A DNA stretch of 64,000 nt. Origin: RHKX01 sp963745755. Its GTDB lineage: Bacteria > Actinomycetota > Thermoleophilia > Solirubrobacterales > 70-9. Every line of letters begins with the position of its first letter. Within the stretch, counting starts at the first letter, position 1. Positions 34,320-42,372 of the stretch are shown here, piece after piece. Under the pieces are notes generated by a model, which ran no database searches, was not told the origin of the DNA, and saw nothing but the letters and a program-made list of their open reading frames with translations. Both the position numbers and the translations under genes were made by a program. Where the stretch lies: the NCBI GenBank assembly GCA_963745755.1, contig CAVUYP010000001.1, positions 1,984,001 through 2,048,000 on the forward strand, written 5' to 3'.

Positions 34320-35447
34320 GTGAAATCGAGAGTGCTGATCCTCGGCGCCGGGTTCGGCGGGCTCGAGCTGGCGACGATCCTCTCCGAGGAGCTCGGCGAC
34401 GAGGCCGGCGTGACGCTGGTCGACCGCAACGACTCGTTCGTGTTCGGCTACGCGAAGCTCGACGTCATGTTCGGACGCGAGAGCCCCGAGTCGGTGCGGC
34501 TCCACTACCGCGACTTCGACAAGCCCGGGGTGCGGTTCGTGCAGGAGACGGTCACGGCGATCGACCCGGCCGCGCGGACGGTCACGACCGACGCCGGCGT
34601 CCATGAGGCCGATCACCTGGTCGTCGCGCTCGGCGCCGACTTCGACGTCACGGCCACGCCCGGCGTCGTGCTCGGCGAGAACGAGTTCTATTCGGTGCCC
34701 GGCGCCGAGCACCTCGCCGGGGTCCTGCCGAGGTTCACCGAGGGCCGCGCGGTGATCGGCGTCTGCGGGGCGCCGTTCAAGTGCCCGCCCGCGCCGAGCG
34801 AGACCTGCCTGCTGCTCGACGACATGCTCAGCGAGCGCGGCGTTCGCAGCAGCTGCTCGATCGCGCTGGTGATGCCGTTTCCCATCCCGGTGCCGCCGTC
34901 ACCGACGACCTCGGAAGCGCTGCTCGAGGCGTTCGCCGAGCGCGACATCGAGTTCGTCGCGAACAGTCGCGTCGCCGCGGTCGACCCCGGTCCGGGGATC
35001 GTCACCCTCGACGACGGCAGCGAGATCCCCTGCGACCTCTTCCTCGGCGTCCCCAAGCATCGGGCGCCCGACGTCGTATTGACCAGCGGCATGGCCGAGG
35101 ACGGTTACATCCCCGTCGATTCGGGTACGCTGCGGACGCGCTGGCCGGACGTCTACGCCTGCGGCGACGTCGCGACGGTCGGCGTTCCCAAGGCCGGCGT
35201 CTTCGCCGAGGGGCAGGCGCAGGCCATCGCCCCGGGGCTGATCGCGGCGCTGCGCGGCGGCGACGCGAAAGGTCGCTACGAGGGACAGGGCTCCTGCTAT
35301 ATCGAGTTCGGGGCCGGCCAGGTCGGCCGGGTCGACGTCGACTTCCTGTCCGGGCCGAAGCCGACCGGGACCTTCCAGCCGCCCTCCGACGCGCTCGTCG
35401 CCGAGAAGGAGCGGTTCGGCTCGACCCGACGCGCCCGCTGGTTCTGA
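34320..35447 (+). CDS. FAD-dependent pyridine nucleotide-disulfide/SQR-like oxidoreductase
   Basis: 375 aa from a GTG start. N-terminal dinucleotide motif VLILGAGFGGLELA, the second ATG-type motif DHLVVALGADFD, and the C-terminal FAD segment VYACGDVATVGVPKAGVFAEGQAQ all fit the NDH-2/sulfide:quinone reductase superfamily. A CGAPFKCPPAPSE segment places a cysteine where SQR-like proteins have one, but the three-cysteine pattern of true SQR is not complete, so the substrate is open. Distinct from the canonical SQR at 47125-48363. Confidence 0.8.
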   Translation: MKSRVLILGAGFGGLELATILSEELGDEAGVTLVDRNDSFVFGYAKLDVMFGRESPESVRLHYRDFDKPGVRFVQETVTAIDPAARTVTTDAGVHEADHLVVALGADFDVTATPGVVLGENEFYSVPGAEHLAGVLPRFTEGRAVIGVCGAPFKCPPAPSETCLLLDDMLSERGVRSSCSIALVMPFPIPVPPSPTTSEALLEAFAERDIEFVANSRVAAVDPGPGIVTLDDGSEIPCDLFLGVPKHRAPDVVLTSGMAEDGYIPVDSGTLRTRWPDVYACGDVATVGVPKAGVFAEGQAQAIAPGLIAALRGGDAKGRYEGQGSCYIEFGAGQVGRVDVDFLSGPKPTGTFQPPSDALVAEKERFGSTRRARWF

Positions 35448-35524
35448 GTCGCGGTCGGCGTCCCGGGTCCAGGCCCAACCGGCGACTCCTCAAGCCGGGG
35501 CCGGTCGCTGTCGATGGGGCGTCC

Positions 35525-36784
35525 ATGAACGAGAGAACATCGATCGCACCCCGGGCCCTGGTCCGCATCGTCTTCGCAGCCGCCCTGGCGCTGCTCGTCG
35601 CGGCCCCGGCCGCCGACGCCGCCCAGCGGCAGGTGGTGACCGTCAAGACATCGACGGTGCGGGCGGCCGGAAATCCGTCGGTCGGGATCGTCCCGTTCAC
35701 CGACGCGATCTACCAGTCCTGCGCCGAAGCTCCCGACGGGAACCCCCCCTGCCAGGAGGTCGGCGGCGTCGACTACCGGTACGGGATCGGCAAGCTCGAG
35801 GTGACCGTCTCGCAGTGGGTCAAGTTCCTCAACACCGCCGATCCGAAGGGCACCGATCGCCACGACCTCTACGACCCGACCCAGAGCTCCGACGCCTGGC
35901 CGAAGTACGGCCAGATCAACGAGTCCGCGAAGGCCCGTCGCGGCAAGCACTACTCGGTGGCGTTCCCGGAATGGAAGGACAAGCCCTACGGCTTCGCCGA
36001 TTTCCCGCGGGCGGCGCGGTTCGTAAACTCGCTCTTCAACGGCAAGCTCCTCGACAAGCGCGTCTCGACCTCCGGCGACTTCCGCTACGTCGCCTACAAG
36101 GTCCGGCTCTCGCGCGAGTCCGACCGCGGCATGTATGACCTGCGGCGGCATCGGCGGACCGGCGCGACCCGCAGCCGGGCACGTGGCTTCGTCGTCCCGA
36201 GCCAGAACGAGTGGATCAAGGCGGCCTACTACGACCCGAGCGGCGGCGGCACCTACTCGTACTGGAAGTACCCGACCAACGCCGGGGTCTTCGGCGACGA
36301 CTACGCGACCGCGCCCGCCTCGACGACGCTGGATCCGACGACCGGCGACGTGACCAACTCGGCGACCCAGCCGCTCGCCACCTACAAGTCCTCTTCGCCG
36401 GCGCCGAGCTGGTGTCCGGCCGCGTTCGACTCCGACACCTGCACGAGCGTCAACCCGTTCGGGATCCCGCCGCAGGCCTACGCGGAGGCCTACCAGGGCA
36501 GCCTCGGCACGGTTGGTCAGGCCAAGACCGAGTCACCGTGGGGAACCCTCGATCAGGGCGGCAACGCCGTCGAGTGGACCGACACGATCACCCCGGCGCC
36601 GGCCGGCACGAGCGGGCCGCGGGTCTGGCGGCGGCTGCACGGTGGCGTGCCGAACGCCCCCGCCTACCAGCTCTGGCTGACGGCGGTCGGGCTGCAGCCC
36701 GAGAACAACCGCTTCTACGACCTCGTCTACCCGTGGCTCGGCTTCCGGATCGGCGTCGTCGGCAACCTGAAGATCGGTAGCTGA
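35525..36784 (+). CDS. secreted SUMF1/formylglycine-generating-enzyme-like protein
   Basis: 419 aa. A signal peptide (residues 1-33, ending ADAAQ) precedes a SUMF1-type domain: YGIGKLEVTVSQWVKFLN opens it, and FVVPSQNEWIKAAYYDPSGGGTYSYWKYPTN, then NPFG, WGTLDQGGNAVEWTDT and a late WLGFRIGVV follow in the usual order. Such extracytoplasmic members resemble formylglycine-generating or PvdO-like proteins, but the catalytic cysteine pair is not obvious, and enzymatic activity should not be assumed. Terminates shortly before an inverted repeat at 36865. Confidence 0.75.
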   Translation: MNERTSIAPRALVRIVFAAALALLVAAPAADAAQRQVVTVKTSTVRAAGNPSVGIVPFTDAIYQSCAEAPDGNPPCQEVGGVDYRYGIGKLEVTVSQWVKFLNTADPKGTDRHDLYDPTQSSDAWPKYGQINESAKARRGKHYSVAFPEWKDKPYGFADFPRAARFVNSLFNGKLLDKRVSTSGDFRYVAYKVRLSRESDRGMYDLRRHRRTGATRSRARGFVVPSQNEWIKAAYYDPSGGGTYSYWKYPTNAGVFGDDYATAPASTTLDPTTGDVTNSATQPLATYKSSSPAPSWCPAAFDSDTCTSVNPFGIPPQAYAEAYQGSLGTVGQAKTESPWGTLDQGGNAVEWTDTITPAPAGTSGPRVWRRLHGGVPNAPAYQLWLTAVGLQPENNRFYDLVYPWLGFRIGVVGNLKIGS

Positions 36785-36864
36785 CCCCGACCCCCCCGGC
36801 CACGCCGGCCGCCGCTCCGGGCCCCCGCCCGGTTCGTCCGGCTCGTCCGTTTCGCCCCCCTCCC

Positions 36865-36920
36865 CCGCGAGGTCGAGGAAAGGGGGAACTGTCACGGGTT
36901 TCCTCGACCTCAGCGGTTTG
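36865..36920 (+). repeat. GGTCGAGGAAA-type inverted repeat, copy 1
   Basis: CCGCGAGGTCGAGGAAA pairs with TTTCCTCGACCTCAGCGG across about 20 nt and is followed by TTTGGGG. It is a long imperfect hairpin between two convergent genes. Other copies are at 37809, 57310 and 57371. No T-tract follows, so it is not an obvious intrinsic terminator. Confidence 0.75.
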
Positions 36921-36924
36921 GGGC

Positions 36925-37428
36925 TCAGCCCGTCCAGGCGTCGGCGGTGCCCGAGTAGCGCAAAGATCCCGGTGTGTCGAGCAGCTCGCCGGTCTCGAGC
37001 AGCGTCTTCAGGCCGGAGAGGATCATCGGCCAGCCGCCGAATACCTCCGAGTTCGCGTCGTCGGGAAGCCGATCGTGGGTGACCGTCAGCCGGCACGAAT
37101 CGCCGACCGGCTCGATCTCCCAGCTCACCCGCGACTCGCCGACCGCCCTGACCTCGTCGCTCCACAGCGCCGTGAACGTCTGCACGAGCCGCCGTGGCGG
37201 GTCGACCTCGACGTTCTCGCCGGCGGCGATCTCGACCACGCCCGGGACCGAGCTCGCGTACGCCGAGCCCGGCTCCCAGTCGGAGCGGGTCTCGACCCCG
37301 AAGCTGTACTTGGCGCGCAGCTGCGGATCGGTGATCGCCTCCCAGAGGCGCTCGGGCGTCGTCTTGATGTAGATCTCGAACACGGTCATCGCCGCCGCAC
37401 CGTCCACCACTGCGTATCTGTCGTTCAT
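36925..37428 (-). CDS. SRPBCC/AHSA1-type START-fold protein
   Basis: 167 aa from an ATG with GGAGGAAGG upstream. The pattern VFEIYIKTTPERLWEAITDPQLRAKY, WEPGSAY, EVDPPRRLVQTFTALW and C-terminal GGWPMILSGLKTLLETGE is typical of the activator-of-Hsp90 homologue/SRPBCC family, small ligand-binding helix-grip proteins. Its start overlaps the stop of the ArsR-type gene (ATGA), the usual arrangement of ArsR-SRPBCC pairs, whose ligands are mostly unknown. Confidence 0.9.
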   Translation of the reverse strand: MNDRYAVVDGAAAMTVFEIYIKTTPERLWEAITDPQLRAKYSFGVETRSDWEPGSAYASSVPGVVEIAAGENVEVDPPRRLVQTFTALWSDEVRAVGESRVSWEIEPVGDSCRLTVTHDRLPDDANSEVFGGWPMILSGLKTLLETGELLDTPGSLRYSGTADAWTG

Positions 37429-37754
37429 CGTCCTTCCTCCTTCGATTCGAGTTCCGATTTCAGTTCGCTTAGCCCGGTGGCCCAGGGTTCGGCGTACTTG
37501 CTCACCCAGCGATCGTGGATGAGGCGGATCGGGACGGGGTTGAGGAAGTGCAGCCGGCTGCGACCCTGCTTGCGGGTCGTGATCAGGCCCGCCGCCTCGA
37601 GCACCCGCAGGTGCTTCATGACGCCGAAGCGAGTCATCGGCAGCTCCGCTTCCAGCTCGGTCAGGGTCTGCCCGTCGCGCTCGAAGAGAGCATCGAGGAG
37701 CCGCCGCCTGGTCGGGTCGGCGAGCGCCCTGAACACCTCGTCCACATCGTCCAT
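37425..37754 (-). CDS. ArsR-family transcriptional repressor (SRPBCC partner)
   Basis: 109 aa from the ATG at 37754. A winged helix: VFRALADPTRRRLLDALFERDGQ, recognition region LEAELPMTRFGVMKHLRVLEAAGLI and wing TRKQGRSRLHFLNP. No metal-binding cysteines (no CxC), so it belongs to the metal-independent ArsR group that accompanies SRPBCC proteins. Autoregulation is likely: a TTGACA-N18-TATAGT promoter carrying a perfect 7-bp inverted repeat lies immediately upstream. Confidence 0.92.
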   Translation of the reverse strand: MDDVDEVFRALADPTRRRLLDALFERDGQTLTELEAELPMTRFGVMKHLRVLEAAGLITTRKQGRSRLHFLNPVPIRLIHDRWVSKYAEPWATGLSELKSELESKEEGR

Positions 37755-37761
37755 CGACGGG

Positions 37762-37791
37762 ACTATAGGTGACCATATAGTCACCTGTCAA
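37762..37791 (-). promoter_or_regulatory. sigma-70-type promoter with operator for the ArsR-SRPBCC operon
   Basis: On the minus strand TTGACA (37786-37791) and TATAGT (37762-37767) are 18 bp apart. Filling the spacer is AGGTGAC-N6-GTCACCT (37767-37786), a perfect inverted repeat that would block RNA polymerase when bound. The start codon begins 8 bp beyond the -10 box, so the transcript would be nearly leaderless. Confidence 0.75.
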
Positions 37792-37808
37792 CCCACCCTC
37801 CGACGCCC

Positions 37809-37865
37809 CCGCGAGGTCGAGGAAACAGGTGACTATTACCGCTTACCTCGACCTCGGCGGTCTTG
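37809..37865 (+). repeat. GGTCGAGGAAA-type inverted repeat, copy 2
   Basis: CCGCGAGGTCGAGGAAAC and ACCTCGACCTCGGCGG enclose AGGTGACTATTACCGCTT, followed by TCTTGGGG. It resembles the copies at 36865, 57310 and 57371, including the internal AACAGG(T/C)(G/A)ACTATT. Here it lies between divergent genes, not convergent ones. Confidence 0.75.
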
Positions 37866-37873
37866 GGGTGTCG

Positions 37874-38020
37874 GCGATTGGGCGCGGGCGGGCGGTTTTG
37901 CGGGGCGGGTCAGAGGTTGGGCGCGGGCGGGCGGTCGGGCGCGGGCGGGCGTTGGGGCGGGCGGTTGAAGGCGGGCGTTGGAGTGGGCGGGCGGGGCGTT
38001 GCGAGCGGTTCGGCGGTGAC
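37874..38020 (+). other. G-rich low-complexity tract
   Basis: Dense repeats of GGGCGGGCGG, GCGCGGGCGGGCGG and related strings upstream of the membrane protein gene at 38038. Multiple runs of three or more G on the + strand could form G-quadruplexes. No coding potential is seen. With repeat copy 2 it fills the 283-bp gap between divergent genes. Confidence 0.6.
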
Positions 38021-38037
38021 TCCGATTCAATGGCGGG

Positions 38038-38880
38038 GTGAAGCTCTGGCTCGTCGTCACGCTGCTGCTGCTGCTCGACCTGCTGGCGGTCGCGGCGCTG
38101 CTCGTCTCCCGCCACTACGGCCCGCGCGAGGGTTGGTTCCGCGACGCCCAGCACGCCTCCGGCGCCTTCACCGTCACCGGGACGATCTTCGCCGTTCTCG
38201 TCGGCTTCGTGTTCCTGCTCGCCTTCGGCAGCTACTCGGCCGCACGGCAGAGCGCCCAGGACGAGGCGCGGGCGGCGCTCAGCCTCTTCCATCTCGCCGA
38301 GCGCTTTCCGGATTCGACCCGTGACGAGTTGCAGACCGACGTCGTCTGCTACTCGCGGGCCGTCGTCACCAGCGAGTGGGCGGCGATGGCCGACGAGCAC
38401 TCGAGCAAGGAGGTCGACCACTGGGAGACCCGGCTCGGACGCGACTTCGACTCCTTCCAGCCCAGCGACCTGGTCGAAAGCGACGTCGTGCAGAGCTGGT
38501 TCGGAGACGCCGACCTGCTCCGCGAAGGTCGCGAGGGCCGGCTGACCGAGGCGCCGCGGTTCATCCCGGCGACGATCTGGGTGCTGCTGCTGCTCGCCGG
38601 GCTCGCGGTCGTCGGCTTCGCGCTGCTGCTCGCCGACTCGCGCGAGCGTCGCTCCTCGCAGATCGCGATGGTCGTCGCCGTCACCACCGCGGTCGGCGCG
38701 ACCCTGCTGATCGTCAACTTCCTCGACCGCCCCTACGGAACCCACGAGGGCGCGATCAAGCCGGCGGCGATGCGCTCGGCGCTCGGCGCCGTCCAGCGCG
38801 ACCTCGTCGCGCGGGGACGCGGCGACGTCGTCCGCTGCGACTCCTTCGCGACCCCCAGCCCCGTCCCGGCCAATGGCTGA
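38038..38880 (+). CDS. DUF4239 (bestrophin-like) membrane protein
   Basis: 280 aa from a GTG start. Two N-terminal helices (LWLVVTLLLLLDLLAVAALLV and TGTIFAVLVGFVFLLAFGSY), a charged central region, then two helices (IWVLLLLAGLAVVGFALLL and MVVAVTTAVGATLLIVNFL) ending near LDRPYGTHEGAIKP. This layout and the LDRPF/Y-like motif after the last helix are typical of DUF4239. Function is unknown; a channel-like role is only suggested by the family nickname. The acylphosphatase gene overlaps its end by 8 bp. Confidence 0.82.
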   Translation: MKLWLVVTLLLLLDLLAVAALLVSRHYGPREGWFRDAQHASGAFTVTGTIFAVLVGFVFLLAFGSYSAARQSAQDEARAALSLFHLAERFPDSTRDELQTDVVCYSRAVVTSEWAAMADEHSSKEVDHWETRLGRDFDSFQPSDLVESDVVQSWFGDADLLREGREGRLTEAPRFIPATIWVLLLLAGLAVVGFALLLADSRERRSSQIAMVVAVTTAVGATLLIVNFLDRPYGTHEGAIKPAAMRSALGAVQRDLVARGRGDVVRCDSFATPSPVPANG

Positions 38881-39148
38881 GCCGGTCGCCCTCGACCTCG
38901 TCGTCCACGGCCGCGTCCAGGGCGTCTTCTTCCGCGCCTTCGTCCACGCCGAGGCGGAGCGGCGCGGGGTCGCCGGGCGGGCGGTCAACCGCGGCGACGG
39001 CGCCGTCGCCATTCATCTCGAGGGCGACCACGACGCGGTCGCGGCGGTGGCCGCGGCATGCGGAACCGGGCCGGAGCGGGCTCGCGTCGAGCGGATCGAA
39101 CGCAACGGCGGCGAAGTCGAGGGAATGGCCGGCTTCGCGACCGGCTGA
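38873..39148 (+). CDS. acyP: acylphosphatase
   Basis: 91 aa, the normal length. GRVQGVFFRAFVHAEA carries the catalytic Arg (phosphate-binding loop), and AGRAVNRGDGAVAIHLEGD carries the conserved Asn in the NxxDG motif. It hydrolyses the carboxyl-phosphate bond of acyl phosphates. It overlaps the preceding gene's stop by 8 bp, implying coupled translation. Confidence 0.95.
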   Translation: MAEPVALDLVVHGRVQGVFFRAFVHAEAERRGVAGRAVNRGDGAVAIHLEGDHDAVAAVAAACGTGPERARVERIERNGGEVEGMAGFATG

Positions 39149-39323
39149 GCAGGCAAGCCGACGGTCCCCGATCCCGCTCGGGAAGGCCACTGCTAGCTTG
39201 TAGGCAGCCTCTGAATCGCCATTGCCGCTCGGCCCGAGCCTCGGTGGTACCCACGGGGACATCGACCCGAAGGACGGATATGGCGACAGGCACGGCCCCC
39301 CACCAGCCCGGCAACGAGGCATC

Positions 39324-39575
39324 GTGAAGGCGGCGATCGAAGCGGCCCGCAACCGGCGGCGACACACCTCGGCGCTCGCCGAGGAAGCCCGCTCCGCGCA
39401 GGAGCGCTACGACGTCTACGCCGATGCCGCCCAGGGCGCAGCGATATCGAGCCCGGCCCGGCTCCGCGAGCTGCGCCGCGAGTGCGACGTCTCCGAGGCT
39501 CGGCTGCGGCATGCCTGGGCCGCCGCCGACTCCGGCGCCGCCACCGAGCCGGCCGGCGAGGACGACCCGGCGTGA
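39324..39575 (+). CDS. small helical hypothetical protein
   Basis: 83 aa if started at the GTG 39324 (an ATG at 39222 in the same frame adds an unlikely Gly/Pro-rich stretch). The sequence is charged and predicted helical (AAIEAARNRRRHTSALAEEARSAQ), coiled-coil-like, ending in an acidic tail. No family recognised. Its stop overlaps the GTG of the zinc-ribbon gene (39572), supporting co-translation. Confidence 0.5.
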   Translation: MKAAIEAARNRRRHTSALAEEARSAQERYDVYADAAQGAAISSPARLRELRRECDVSEARLRHAWAAADSGAATEPAGEDDPA

Positions 39576-39919
39576 GCACGTCGGCTGAGATCGTCGCCTG
39601 GACCTGCGGCCGCTGTGCGGTGACCGCCCGGTTCATGCCCGGCTCCGAGCACCGGGGGCTGCCCGCCGACTGGACCGAGGAGGGAGGCGAGCTCTATTGC
39701 CTCGGCTGCCGCCGCGTCCTCGCCGGCGAGGCCGCCGCCTCCGGCGACCGGGCCGACGGCTCGACCCGCGAGCAGCTGCTGCAGCTCCGCAAGCTCGGCA
39801 CCCTCGACTTCGAGCTGCTCCGCGACCCGGACCGCCCCGATCGCGCGATCGCCCACGCCTGCCACACATCCGTGCCGGCCGTGCGCAAGGCGCGACAGCG
39901 GCAATCCGCCGACGCCTAG
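39572..39919 (+). CDS. zinc-ribbon protein with possible C-terminal HTH
   Basis: 115 aa from a GTG overlapping the previous gene. Two CxxC knuckles (WTCGRC and YCLGC, about 40 residues apart) form a probable zinc ribbon. The C-terminal part (LLRDPDRPDRAIAHACHTSVPAVRKARQR) looks like a helix-turn-helix in which cognate helices end in basic residues. Possibly a small DNA- or RNA-binding regulator; no named family is recognised. Convergent with the SDR gene, with a shared CTAG at the stops. Confidence 0.65.
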   Translation: MSTSAEIVAWTCGRCAVTARFMPGSEHRGLPADWTEEGGELYCLGCRRVLAGEAAASGDRADGSTREQLLQLRKLGTLDFELLRDPDRPDRAIAHACHTSVPAVRKARQRQSADA

Positions 39920-40779
39920 GCCGTCGTCGACTGCTCCTCGTCGCTGCGGGCGTCGAGTTCGCGGGCGATGTCCTGAAGCTCGGGGTGCCTGGCCATCGCC
40001 CGGTCGAGGAACGGGTTGACGATCCCGCGCAGCACTGAAAACGCCGCCCAGCGGCGCGGGCGGATGATCCGCGGCGCCCGCCGCTCGATCCCGTCGGCGA
40101 TCGCCCTGCCGGCCTCGGCGGGCTGCAGGCGCTTGAGAAGCCAAGCGGGCTGAGTGCCCTTGAGCCGGTTGCCGAGCGGGTCGTCATCGAGCGCCTGCTT
40201 GACCATCGACGTGTCGATGAAGCCGAAGTAGGCGACGCTGGCGCCGGCGCCGTGCTGAGCGAGCTCGACCCGCAGAGCCCGCCCGAGCTGCTCGACGCCG
40301 GCCTTCGACATCGCATACGGCGTGGCACCGACGCCGTTGATGAACGCGTACACCGAGGAGACGACGACGACGTGGCCGCGGCGGCGGACGATCTCGGGGA
40401 GGGCCGCCGTCACCGTCCGGTGGACGCCGTTGAGGTTGACGTCGATGACGCGGTCGAAGGTCTCGCCCGACATCGCCTTGAACGTCGCCCCGCGCGAGGC
40501 GATGCCGGCGTTGGCGACGACGACGTCGACGCCGCCGAACCGCTCGACCGCCTCGGCGACGACGGCCTGCATCGCGCCGCGATCGGTGACGTCGGCGGCG
40601 CGGCCGATCGCCGTGCCGGGCAGCGACTCGGCGGCGGTCGCAGCCGCTTCGGCATCGAGGTCGACGACGACGACCGTGGCGCCGCGCCGGGTCAGCTCGA
40701 TCGCCGTCGCGTAGCCGATCCCACGGGCGGCGCCGGTGACGATCGCAACCCTGCCGCGGACCGGGAATCGCTGGGCCAT
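39916..40779 (-). CDS. short-chain dehydrogenase/reductase (SDR)
   Basis: 287 aa. Cofactor motif VTGAARGIGYATA, an acidic VVVVDLDAEA (Asp after beta-2, favouring NAD(H)), NAGIASRGA, and the catalytic tetrad Asn-Ser-Tyr-Lys in VNLNG, VVVSSVYAF and YAMSKAGVEQL. The C-terminal ~60 residues are longer than in classical SDRs. A cytosolic oxidoreductase; the substrate is not predictable (lipid or alcohol). Confidence 0.92.
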   Translation of the reverse strand: MAQRFPVRGRVAIVTGAARGIGYATAIELTRRGATVVVVDLDAEAAATAAESLPGTAIGRAADVTDRGAMQAVVAEAVERFGGVDVVVANAGIASRGATFKAMSGETFDRVIDVNLNGVHRTVTAALPEIVRRRGHVVVVSSVYAFINGVGATPYAMSKAGVEQLGRALRVELAQHGAGASVAYFGFIDTSMVKQALDDDPLGNRLKGTQPAWLLKRLQPAEAGRAIADGIERRAPRIIRPRRWAAFSVLRGIVNPFLDRAMARHPELQDIARELDARSDEEQSTTA

Positions 40780-40822
40780 CGGCGCACCGTATCCGCTCCG
40801 GTCCCCTCGCGGCCGCAGCCGA

Positions 40823-41944
40823 TCAGCCGCCGGTCGCGCGGGCGCGGTGCAGCGCCCACCAGACCCGGAACGCCTCGTCGGTCACGCTCAGGTCGGTCCC
40901 GGTCAGCTCCTCGTAGCGGCGCAGCCGGTAGCGGACCGTGTTCGGGTGGATGAACAATCGCTGCGCGGCCGGATCGACGCGCATCCCCGCCGCCATCCAG
41001 GCATCGACGGTATGGAGGATCTCCTCGCCCGAGCCCTGGGCGCGGACCGGCTCGATCAACGCCTCGCCGAGTGCCTGTCCGAGCTCGACGTCCTCGATGA
41101 CAGCGGCGTGGAGGCCGGCGGCTGCGAGGTCCTGGACGCCGGCGAGCCCGAACGTCTCCGCGGCGGCGAGGACCCGGCCGGCAACCGTGTGCGAGACCGC
41201 GAGGTCGACGGCCGGGACCCGCGGGCCGACCGCGACGAGGTCGAGTCGGCCGCGCGGCAGCGGCTCGCTCGAGAGGCCGATCAGCTCGCGCTCGAAGGCG
41301 ATCGCCAGCCCGACCCGGCGGCCCGGCTCGGCGACGAGCCCGAACGTGGCGTCGAGATCGGCGGGCAGGCGGCCGGCGTGGGCCCGGGCGCGGAACGCCG
41401 CATAGCCGGCCAGCGGGTCGAGCCCGAAGCCGACGCAGCCGGAGTGGATCTGCTCGGCCGGCAGCTCACCCATCAGCAGGCCGCGGACGAGCGCCGCCCG
41501 GCGCTCGGCCTCCGGCTCGGGATCGGTCCGATGACCGCGGGCGATCTCGACCATCGTGTCGTCGACGACGTCGAAGGCCTGCTGGAAGAAGCCGAAGACC
41601 TCGCCGCGGTCCATACCGATCCCCGGCGCGATCTCGGTCGCATAACCCATCGCCTCCTCGACGCCCATCCGCCAGGAACGCAGCATGTCCTCGAGCGGGA
41701 CCCCCTGGCGGGCGCGCCGCTCGCCGAGGTCGAGCAGGCCGTCGCGTGCCTCGGCCGGCAGCGCGTCGAGGCCGGCGCGCCGCATCTCGACCAGCAGCAC
41801 GACGGCGCCGGTGGAGTCGTTGCGGTGCTCCTCGAGCGGGACGCCGGCGAAGTTCGGGATCTCGGCGCGCGCCCTGCGGACGTGGCGGTCGCTGATCTCC
41901 TCCTTGCCCGCGACCAGCGCCGCGAGCAGCGATTCGAGCCCCAT
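40823..41944 (-). CDS. PucR/CdaR-family transcriptional regulator
   Basis: 373 aa. The C-terminal helix-turn-helix RLFIHPNTVRYRLRRYEELTG is the PucR signature, preceded by a GGDEF-like degenerate middle domain and an N-terminal helical sensor containing EMLRSWRMGVEEAMGYATE-type helices (LEDMLRSWRMG). Such regulators respond to small molecules (purines, amino acids, sugars). An upstream 12-bp perfect palindrome at 41988-41999 could be its operator. Confidence 0.88.
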   Translation of the reverse strand: MGLESLLAALVAGKEEISDRHVRRARAEIPNFAGVPLEEHRNDSTGAVVLLVEMRRAGLDALPAEARDGLLDLGERRARQGVPLEDMLRSWRMGVEEAMGYATEIAPGIGMDRGEVFGFFQQAFDVVDDTMVEIARGHRTDPEPEAERRAALVRGLLMGELPAEQIHSGCVGFGLDPLAGYAAFRARAHAGRLPADLDATFGLVAEPGRRVGLAIAFERELIGLSSEPLPRGRLDLVAVGPRVPAVDLAVSHTVAGRVLAAAETFGLAGVQDLAAAGLHAAVIEDVELGQALGEALIEPVRAQGSGEEILHTVDAWMAAGMRVDPAAQRLFIHPNTVRYRLRRYEELTGTDLSVTDEAFRVWWALHRARATGG

Positions 41945-41987
41945 CTGCCCATCCTAGGCGACAAGCTCGGAGATTTGGACCGCTTCT

Positions 41988-41999
41988 TGTAGATCTACA
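41988..41999. promoter_or_regulatory. 12-bp palindrome upstream of the PucR-type gene
   Basis: TGTAGATCTACA is a perfect palindrome centred about 50 bp upstream of the start codon at 41944. Candidate operator for autoregulation; no matching -35/-10 pair was clear. Confidence 0.4.
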
Positions 42000-42074
42000 C
42001 AAATCCGGGCTGGATATTTCGGAGCGCTCTACGTAGACGGCGGGTACAGTTCGGCGCGAGGATTACATCGTTTG

Positions 42075-42191
42075 ATGTTCCGTTTTCCGAGGTCAAGTCA
42101 TCCGCGCGCGAACGGCTTCGACGGGCTCGAGCTCGTCGACGGCACCGAGCCGTTCGGCAAGAAGTTGCTGGGGAAGGTGCCATTGCCTTGA
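42075..42191 (+). other. possible 38-aa small ORF
   Basis: ATG to TGA encoding a 38-residue peptide (ending GKKLLGKVPLP) in the otherwise empty 41945-42372 interval. It is basic, with no recognised motif and no clear Shine-Dalgarno sequence. The sequence composition is less GC-rich than its surroundings. It may be a gene remnant or fortuitous; listed so the gap is described. Confidence 0.2.
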
Positions 42192-42228
42192 TGTTCAAGG
42201 CGTAAGGCGGAACACAGCAAGGGCACGA

Positions 42229-42266
42229 GAGGGGCGTCCCAGCTCTCCCATCCGGGGACGCCCCTC
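42229..42266. terminator. hairpin, 12-bp perfect stem
   Basis: GAGGGGCGTCCC (42229-42240) pairs with GGGACGCCCCTC (42255-42266) around a 14-nt loop. GC-rich, without a U-tract on either strand. It lies downstream of the MMPL gene (minus strand). Confidence 0.5.
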
Positions 42267-42287
42267 ACGTGTTCACGTCGATCGGCC

Positions 42288-42347
42288 GGGCCGGTGGTGG
42301 GACTCTCTCCGGGAGGCGGCAGGGGCCTCCTCCTCCACCACCGGCCC
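42288..42347. terminator. hairpin, 13-bp perfect stem with an inner stem
   Basis: GGGCCGGTGGTGG (42288-42300) pairs perfectly with CCACCACCGGCCC (42335-42347); an inner GGAGGC/GCCTCC stem sits in the loop. It lies just after the stop of the MMPL gene (42373, minus), where transcription of the persulfide operon should end. It lacks a U-tract, so attenuation or RNA stabilisation is also possible. Confidence 0.55.
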
Positions 42348-42372
42348 GCCGCCGGTCAATCGATCCGCCGGA

